This document shows, piece after piece, positions 58,701 to 64,000 of a stretch of DNA of 64,000 nt. The position numbers and the translations under genes are program-made. The DNA is taken from assembly GCA_016712375.1 (NCBI GenBank), contig JADJRE010000015.1:1-64000 (forward strand), given 5' to 3'. The notes beneath the pieces were generated by a model. The model had not been told where the DNA came from and ran no database searches. It was given only the letters and a program-made list of their open reading frames with translations. Each line of letters opens with the position of its first letter. The stretch's first letter is position 1. The stretch comes from Rhodospirillales bacterium. GTDB taxonomy: Bacteria; Pseudomonadota; Alphaproteobacteria; Rhodospirillales; Defluviicoccaceae.

Positions 58701-59132
58701 ATGTCGGCTGCGAAGATTTCGGTCGCGGAGTTTGATGCGATCGTCCGCGAGGATTTGACCTGGGCGCACGACATCGGCATGCGGGCCGATGAAATTGCGC
58801 ACGGCCGGGCGATTCTGCGCCTGCCGTTCCGCAGCAGTTCGCTGCGACCGGGCGGCGTCGTCTCCGGGCCCTCGATCATGGCGCTGGCGGATGCCTGCAT
58901 GTATGCCGTCGTGCTGTCGGCCATCGGCAGCGTCAAGCTGGCGGTCACCACCAGCTTCAACATCAATTTTCTTTATGGTGCCTTGCCAGTCGATCTGCTG
59001 GCCGAAGGCGCGATGCTGCGTTTGGGAAAGCGACTGGCGGTGATCGAGGTGCGGGTGCACTCGGAAGGTCGCGTCCAGCCGGTTGCGCACGCGACCGGCA
59101 CCTATTCGATTCCGCCGGCGAAGGCGCCGTGA
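58701..59132 (+). CDS. PaaI-type hotdog thioesterase
   Basis: The 143-residue protein has the hotdog-fold features of the PaaI/YdiI group: GRAILRLPF, RPGGVVSGPSIMALADACMY, TTSFNINFLYG and a C-terminal HATGTYSIP. The motif GGVVSGP contains the usual active-site turn. It probably hydrolyses an acyl-CoA. The substrate is unknown. The gene ends about 25 bp before the hemerythrin stop on the opposite strand. Confidence 0.82.
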   Translation: MSAAKISVAEFDAIVREDLTWAHDIGMRADEIAHGRAILRLPFRSSSLRPGGVVSGPSIMALADACMYAVVLSAIGSVKLAVTTSFNINFLYGALPVDLLAEGAMLRLGKRLAVIEVRVHSEGRVQPVAHATGTYSIPPAKAP

Positions 59133-59156
59133 GCGAGCAGGCCGCGGTGCGAACGA

Positions 59157-59633
59157 TCAGCCGCCGGCGGCGACGGACAATGGTGCTTCGCTGATGGCGC
59201 CAAACGCCCGGTCGGCTTCCTGCACCTTCTGGGCGGCGCCCTGCATGAACGGCGAATAAAGCTTGTCGCGGCCGACAATGTGGGCGGTCAGCCAGTTCTT
59301 GAGGAAAGCCAGCACCTCGCGGCCATGCATCGATTCCGCATTGCGGCGGTAGCGCTCCCGAATATCGTGCACTTGCGCCCGCAACGTGTGGTGCGTGCGC
59401 AGATGCGCGTCGATCTCCGGGTAGCCGCAGGCCCGCATCAACTGTTCCTCGCGGGCGAAGTGGTAGTCGGTGTAGTCGAGCAACGCATCCAGAACCTTGC
59501 TGATGGTGGCGCTGGGTTCCCCCGCCCGGATGGCGTCGTCCAACTGGTTGATCAGGCTGATCAGCACCTTGTGGTCGGTGTCGAGAGAATTGACGCCGAC
59601 GCTGAAATCAGGCGTCCAGTGAATGAGCGGCAT
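59157..59633 (-). CDS. Bacteriohemerythrin
   Basis: The 158-residue protein binds O2 at a di-iron site. The ligand pattern appears as SLDTDHKVLISL, DYTDYHFAREEQLM (HxxxE), HLRTHHTLRAQ and LKNWLTAHIVGRDKLYSPF (H...D). The start MPLIHWTPDFSVGV fits the family. A role in O2 storage, delivery or sensing is general for these proteins. No operon partner lies nearby. Confidence 0.9.
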   Translation of the reverse strand: MPLIHWTPDFSVGVNSLDTDHKVLISLINQLDDAIRAGEPSATISKVLDALLDYTDYHFAREEQLMRACGYPEIDAHLRTHHTLRAQVHDIRERYRRNAESMHGREVLAFLKNWLTAHIVGRDKLYSPFMQGAAQKVQEADRAFGAISEAPLSVAAGG

Positions 59634-59906
59634 TGCGCGCGTCCTACCTCGCATCGGCCGGCACGGATTTGCGATAAGTTTGATCCACCGGCTTCCTTTT
59701 CAGGAAACCACTATTCGCGCCCGCAAACAACTCCTGCCCGCTGGAGATTTCGAAAACCGCGCGCTTGCATGCGGGTTATCGCCCGGATCGCGGCTTGCTG
59801 GTTGACAGGCGGGGATGCTGTGGCATATTGCACGGCCTTTCGCGCCGAAACGGCGATCAACGTCGTCGCGTTGCCGGGCGCCCAGCACCGTATCCGAGGA
59901 AAGACC

Positions 59907-60365
59907 ATGAAGACCTATTCCGCACGGCCGGCGGATGTCACCCACGGCTGGTATGTCATCGATGCGGACGGCTGCGTCCTCGGGCGGTTGGCGTCGATCG
60001 TTGCGATGCGGCTGCGCGGCAAGCACAAGGCGATGTTCACGCCGCATGTCGACTGCGGCGACCACATCATCGTCGTCAATGCCGAAAAGGTCGCGCTTAC
60101 CGGGCGCAAGCGCGAGGACAAAATATTCTACTGGCACACCGGCCATCCCGGCGGCATCAAGCAGCGGACGATGGCGCAGATTCTCGACGGCCGCTACCCG
60201 GAGCGGGCCATCGAGAAGGCTGTGGAGCGCATGGTGCCGCGTGGCCCGCTCGGCCGGGCAGTGATGAAGAAGCTGCGCGTTTACAAAGGGCCCGAGCACC
60301 CGCACACTGCACAGCAGCCGCAGTCGCTCGACATTGCCTCCTTCAATCCCAAGAACAAGCGGTAG
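59907..60365 (+). CDS. rplM: 50S ribosomal protein L13
   Basis: The 152-residue ribosomal protein has WYVIDADGCVLGRLAS, LRGKHKAMFTPHVDCGDHIIVVNAEKV, GHPGG and VERMVPRGPLGRAVMKKLRVY. It is essential in 50S assembly. ATG 59907 is preceded by GAGGA at suitable distance. It is directly followed by rpsI, the universal rplM-rpsI order. Confidence 0.97.
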   Translation: MKTYSARPADVTHGWYVIDADGCVLGRLASIVAMRLRGKHKAMFTPHVDCGDHIIVVNAEKVALTGRKREDKIFYWHTGHPGGIKQRTMAQILDGRYPERAIEKAVERMVPRGPLGRAVMKKLRVYKGPEHPHTAQQPQSLDIASFNPKNKR

Positions 60366-60374
60366 CAGGTTCGT

Positions 60375-60851
60375 ATGGCCGACCCCATCACCTCCCTCCA
60401 GGACCTCGAGCAGATCGCCCAGCCGGCGGCCGAGGCGCCTCCGGCGCAACCGCAGCTCGACCGCTATGGCCGCGCGTACGCAACCGGTAAGCGCAAGGAC
60501 GCGGTTGCCCGCGTCTGGATCAAGCCCGGTCGCGGCGAGATCAAGGTGAACGGCCGCGACGTCTCGGTTTTCTTCGCCCGTCCTACCTTGCGCATGGTGA
60601 TCAATCAGCCGTTCGTCGTTGCCGGCCGCGCCGATCAGTACGATGTGATGTGCACCGTCAGCGGAGGCGGCTTGTCAGGACAAGCTGGCGCGCTGCGCCA
60701 TGGCATCAGCCGCGCCTTGACGCGCTTCGAGCCGGCACTGCGCGGTGCGCTGAAGAGCGGCGGCTTCCTGACACGCGATCCACGCGTCGTCGAGCGCAAG
60801 AAGTACGGCCGTGCCAAGGCCCGGCGCAGCTTCCAGTTCTCCAAGCGCTAA
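60375..60851 (+). CDS. rpsI: 30S ribosomal protein S9
   Basis: The 158-residue protein has an acidic, proline-rich extension (about 1-35) typical of alphaproteobacterial S9. The core follows: YATGKRKDAVARVWIKPG, GRDVSVFF, GGGLSGQAGALRHGISRAL and LTRDPRVVERKKYGRAKARRSFQFSKR. The C-terminal tail contacts P-site tRNA. It follows rplM by 9 bp. Confidence 0.97.
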   Translation: MADPITSLQDLEQIAQPAAEAPPAQPQLDRYGRAYATGKRKDAVARVWIKPGRGEIKVNGRDVSVFFARPTLRMVINQPFVVAGRADQYDVMCTVSGGGLSGQAGALRHGISRALTRFEPALRGALKSGGFLTRDPRVVERKKYGRAKARRSFQFSKR

Positions 60852-60977
60852 CCTTCGGCCGGCACCAGCCTTCGGCGCGTCCTTACTTTCGACACCTAAC
60901 CTCGGTCCTTCCCACATGCAGGAGAACAGGGGTCTGGATGAGGGGACGTGTCGGGACCGCATGAGTAATCTTTCAAG

Positions 60978-62051
60978 ATGACCACCAGTTCGCCCTCAGC
61001 CAATCGCGTCCGCGTCGCCGTCGTCGGCGCCAGCGGCTACACGGGAGCCGAACTGGTGCGGCTGCTGGTTGAGCACTCGGCTGCCGACATCGTCGCGATG
61101 ACTGCCGACCGGAAGGCCGGCCAGGATTTCGGCGCAGTCTTCCCGCATCTCGCCGGCGCGGCCCGGGCGCACGCGCTGCCGCCGCTACAACCCGTCGACG
61201 CGGTCGACTGGCAGGCGGTGGATGTTGCCTTCTTTGGCTTGCCGCACGGAGCGGCGCAGCCGCTGGCGGCGTCGATGCCGAGCCACGTGCGGATGATCGA
61301 TCTGTCGCCCGACTTCCGCTTCACCGACCCTGCCGTCTATGCGGAGTGGTATGGGCAGCCGCATGCCGCACCGCAGATGCAAGAACAGGCGGTTTACGGG
61401 CTCACCGAGTGGTCCCGCGATCGAATTCGGAACGCGCGGCTGGTCGGCTGCCCCGGCTGTTATCCGACCGCTTCGCTGCTGCCGCTGCTGCCCGTTGTCG
61501 AGGGGGGATTGATCGAGGCCGATGACATTGTCATCGACGCCAAGTCCGGCGTTTCGGGCGCCGGGCGCGCCGCCAAAGAGGCTTCGCTGTTTACCGAGGT
61601 GGCGGAGGGCGTTCACGCGTATGGCGTCGCGTCGCACCGGCACGCGCCGGAGATCGAGGAGCAGGTCTCGTCGGTCGCCGGTCGGCCAGTGCTGCTCAAT
61701 TTCACTCCACACCTGATGCCGATGAACCGCGGCATTTTTGCCAGCATCTATGTCCGGCTGAAGGGCGGCGCGAGCGCGGATGATCTGCGAGCGAGGCTTG
61801 CCGCTCGTTACGCGGATGAGCCCTTCGTGCGCGTGCTGGAGCCGGGCGTCTTACCGGCCACCCGCCATGTGCGCGGCTCCAATCACAACCTGATCGCCGT
61901 CTTCGCCGACCGCGTTCCTGGCCGCGCCATTTTGCTCTCCGTCATCGACAATCTGGTCAAGGGTGCCTCGGGCCAGGCCATTCAGAACATGAACGTTGCC
62001 TGCCAACTTCCCGAGACCACGGGCCTAACCCAGCAACCGCTGTTCCCTTGA
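60978..62051 (+). CDS. argC: N-acetyl-gamma-glutamyl-phosphate reductase
   Basis: This arginine-biosynthesis enzyme reduces N-acetylglutamyl phosphate with NADPH. The 357-residue protein has VAVVGASGYTGAELVRLL (nucleotide binding), the Cys-nucleophile region LVGCPGCYPTASLLPL, DAKSGVSGAGR, HRHAPEIE and HLMPMNRGIFASIYV. It lies 126 bp after rpsI, so it may share or lack the ribosomal promoter. Length and motifs are complete. Confidence 0.95.
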   Translation: MTTSSPSANRVRVAVVGASGYTGAELVRLLVEHSAADIVAMTADRKAGQDFGAVFPHLAGAARAHALPPLQPVDAVDWQAVDVAFFGLPHGAAQPLAASMPSHVRMIDLSPDFRFTDPAVYAEWYGQPHAAPQMQEQAVYGLTEWSRDRIRNARLVGCPGCYPTASLLPLLPVVEGGLIEADDIVIDAKSGVSGAGRAAKEASLFTEVAEGVHAYGVASHRHAPEIEEQVSSVAGRPVLLNFTPHLMPMNRGIFASIYVRLKGGASADDLRARLAARYADEPFVRVLEPGVLPATRHVRGSNHNLIAVFADRVPGRAILLSVIDNLVKGASGQAIQNMNVACQLPETTGLTQQPLFP

Positions 62052-62105
62052 GAACCGGGTTACGCACGAGCACCGCAACGGGAGGTCGCTCGCATAGCCG
62101 CCGCG

Positions 62106-63715
62106 TCAGCTGGTCATCTTGATGATCTTCGCGATCGACGGCACGCCGTACTCGTTAAACACGAACAGCATGTAATAGCCAGGCACCGTGTAGTCGCGAT
62201 TGGCCGGCGTCTGAATGCGGAGCGTCTGACCTTCCTGAACAAAGGCGAGTTGTTCAAAGCGCTGTTCCACGTCAGTGGAATGGGTAACTGATCCAGTATG
62301 GATTAAGGTCACCTTGCTGATCAGGTTGCCGCTTTCAACGGCGATGGCGAACTCCCGATTGGCGCTGATGCTCAACAGTTCAGGAGCAGCTAGCAGCAGC
62401 GGCCGGGGGGCCGGCGAGCCAGCAGCATCAAAGAGATAAGGCGGATAATAGATCTCTGCGTTCAGCTGCTTGATCGGGCCAGGGGCGCCGCCACCAGCGG
62501 TAAAGACCGTGGCGTCGGGCAGCAACAGCGCGCTCGAGTGATACAAGCGTGGCTTTGTAGCACTTGCCCCCGTTGTCCAGGCACCGGTCGAAGGATCCCA
62601 GATCTGGACCGGGTAGGCGACATCAAGCAGTTGGTTGGCTATGCCCGATCCACCGCTGACTAGAACTTTGCCATCGGCAAGCACTGTGGCGTTTGACCAG
62701 AAGCGTAGCCGTCCTACATACGACGTCTCAGTGACTATCGGCTCCGCGCCATTGAGATCAATGACAATCGCCTTCTGGTGCTTCCGCACGGAGAAAATTC
62801 GACCGGGACCGAACATCACCATGGGCAGCCGGTAGTCCCCAATCGGCGCCGTCGTCACCAGTTTACTGATGGTGCCGATACCTGCCGGGTTGAGACGGTA
62901 CATGTCGCCCACATGTGCCAGGACCAAAACATCGCCGCTGCCGTCAGCAAGCTGGTAGGCGCGTGGATAATACCAGTGGGACTGGTCAATGCCGAATGCC
63001 GTGTCGCTGGTTGCGCCGGATAGCGTCCGCCAGCCTTGGACTTCGTTGTAGGCCTCCGGGGTAACGACAGGATAGCCCCGATCCTCGCGCCCGCCGAGCA
63101 GCAGCTTTTCCCCGTTTCCGAGCGGGATGAGCGACCCGTACCAGCGCCGGTACATCATTGGCGGCCTGGAGCCGTTCAATCCGTTGTTCTGAACATCGAA
63201 AATAGTTGTTCGATCGTTGGAGTAATTGCGCACCCGCCGATCGTCTGGTCTCCGCCGGCGAGCAGAACATTACCGCTTCCCAATAGAGCAGACTGTGCGC
63301 CGCAAAAAAAGTCGGTAGCTGTCTTATTCGGAAGCAGCATGTGCGCCGGTATCGCCGCGTTCCGATCCCATACGTCATAGACAAATTCCGCTCCCTGCTG
63401 GCCGAGGCCGTCGCTGCCGTAGCTCATCACTCGGCCGTCGCGGAGGAGAACTGCATGAATGGCGATCAATGGCCATGGCTCTGGGGGTCCGAAGAGCCCG
63501 CCCATATTCGCGCCGGCTCCGCTCGGAACAACGGCGCTTGGAGCCGCAACGATTTGCTCAGTGGCCCTCAGGCTGGCGCTCGCCGGCACGCCGGGGCCCG
63601 ATCCGAAATCAACGGGGCGCGGAACGACGTCAATTTCAACGTCGGCGACTTTCTGCGCTTGCGCCGGCAAGGCGATAATGACCGCCAGGATAAGCAGAGC
63701 GAGATAGGATTTCAT
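62106..63715 (-). CDS. Galactose oxidase-like radical-copper protein (frameshifted)
   Basis: After a signal peptide (about 1-20), the protein shows kelch-type blades and a C-terminal DUF1929 domain. Positions matching the copper and thioether site of galactose/glyoxal oxidase are present: Cys in FFCGAQSALLGSGNVLL, Tyr in RRWYGSLIPLGNG, the Tyr-His pair in PRLYHSSALLLPD and a His in TGSVTHSTDVEQRF. One G is missing near 63205 in the run GGCGGG; restoring it joins TIGGV to RNYSNDRTTIFDVQ, giving about 536 residues. The likely reaction is alcohol or aldehyde oxidation with H2O2 release; the substrate is unknown. Confidence 0.83.
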
Positions 63716-64000
63716 GGAAAGCAGTGCTCGCTTTTCGTTTCGACTAAAAAGCTTCCTTCAGGAGTATAGGAAGATGATCAGCGTCGTCGAAACGCACCGT
63801 CTAGCCCCCCGGTTCCTTGCTCCCGGGAGTTTTCACTGCCGATGTCTCGCTGTGGTCAGCACGCGTGGCAAGCGGTTGAGGATCGATGGAAAGTGCGCTC
63901 TTTGGAGAGGATGCGCCCGGCTGCCCGAACGTCGTCGGTCGCTCGAAGACTGCTTAGCTGGGTGGCGGCTCGCGCTCGTCCTGGCGAGTGTGAGCACACT
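63716..64000. other. Right-edge intergenic segment
   Basis: No gene is supported in the last 285 bp. The promoter of the galactose-oxidase-like gene should lie here, reading leftwards. Confidence 0.4.

Overview
The window looks like a chromosomal segment of a high-GC alphaproteobacterium, probably Rhodospirillales-like. That placement is inferred from the Rieske/cytochrome b/cytochrome c1 operon, the bacterial ceramide genes, the PQQ-alcohol oxidation genes and the six-gene hydrogenase-4-like operon; no rRNA is present. At least fourteen genes are interrupted by small indels. Where I could read the junction, most are single missing bases in short homopolymers, so the sequence is probably draft quality and most broken genes are probably intact in the organism.

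Layout. 1-2.3 kb: a truncated unknown gene and a frameshifted AraC regulator. 2.3-5.7 kb: a secreted HELxH protein and petABC (cytochrome bc1). 6.2-22.2 kb: a periplasmic alcohol-oxidation island. It holds a PedF-type cytochrome c550 gene interrupted by about 1.2 kb of almost pure G/C sequence, a PQQ alcohol dehydrogenase with the Asp-x-Asp lanthanide-type signature, a second cytochrome c, an OsmC protein, an ABC-2 permease and ATPase with a beta-propeller and a binding protein, DUF779 plus aldehyde dehydrogenase, a MoxJ-like protein, pqqABCDE (with a 26-residue pqqA) and a LuxR-type response regulator. Together these would oxidise an alcohol in the periplasm, pass electrons through c-type cytochromes, finish aldehyde oxidation in the cytoplasm and make the PQQ cofactor.

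22.2-27.7 kb: DUF2066, a large acyl-CoA synthetase/GNAT fusion, three small genes and an IS630-type remnant. 28.0-38.1 kb: a sphingolipid locus on the minus strand. It has serine palmitoyltransferase, acyl carrier protein, ceramide reductase-like and acyl-AMP ligase genes, then a second block with a Tam41-like cytidylyltransferase, a lipid kinase, a coupled 77-residue ORF, a nucleotidyltransferase, a ceramide-synthase-like N-acyltransferase and a GT8-like glycosyltransferase. A divergent ELM1-like gene follows. I read the second block as ceramide formation plus head-group activation.

40.8-49.2 kb: tRNA-Arg(TCT), a Tat-exported Fe superoxide dismutase, and an operon hyfB-C-E-F-G-I whose large subunit lacks the Ni-binding CxxC of hydrogenases (an Ehr-like complex). 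49.5-54.6 kb: two OmpA-like genes with reversed domain order that share a 543-bp identical block, an unknown gene, a fused SpmA/SpmB protein and an XRE regulator. 54.8-64 kb: VOC, CoA-binding, enoyl-CoA hydratase, a large secreted protein, PaaI thioesterase, hemerythrin, rplM-rpsI, argC and a galactose-oxidase-like radical-copper protein.
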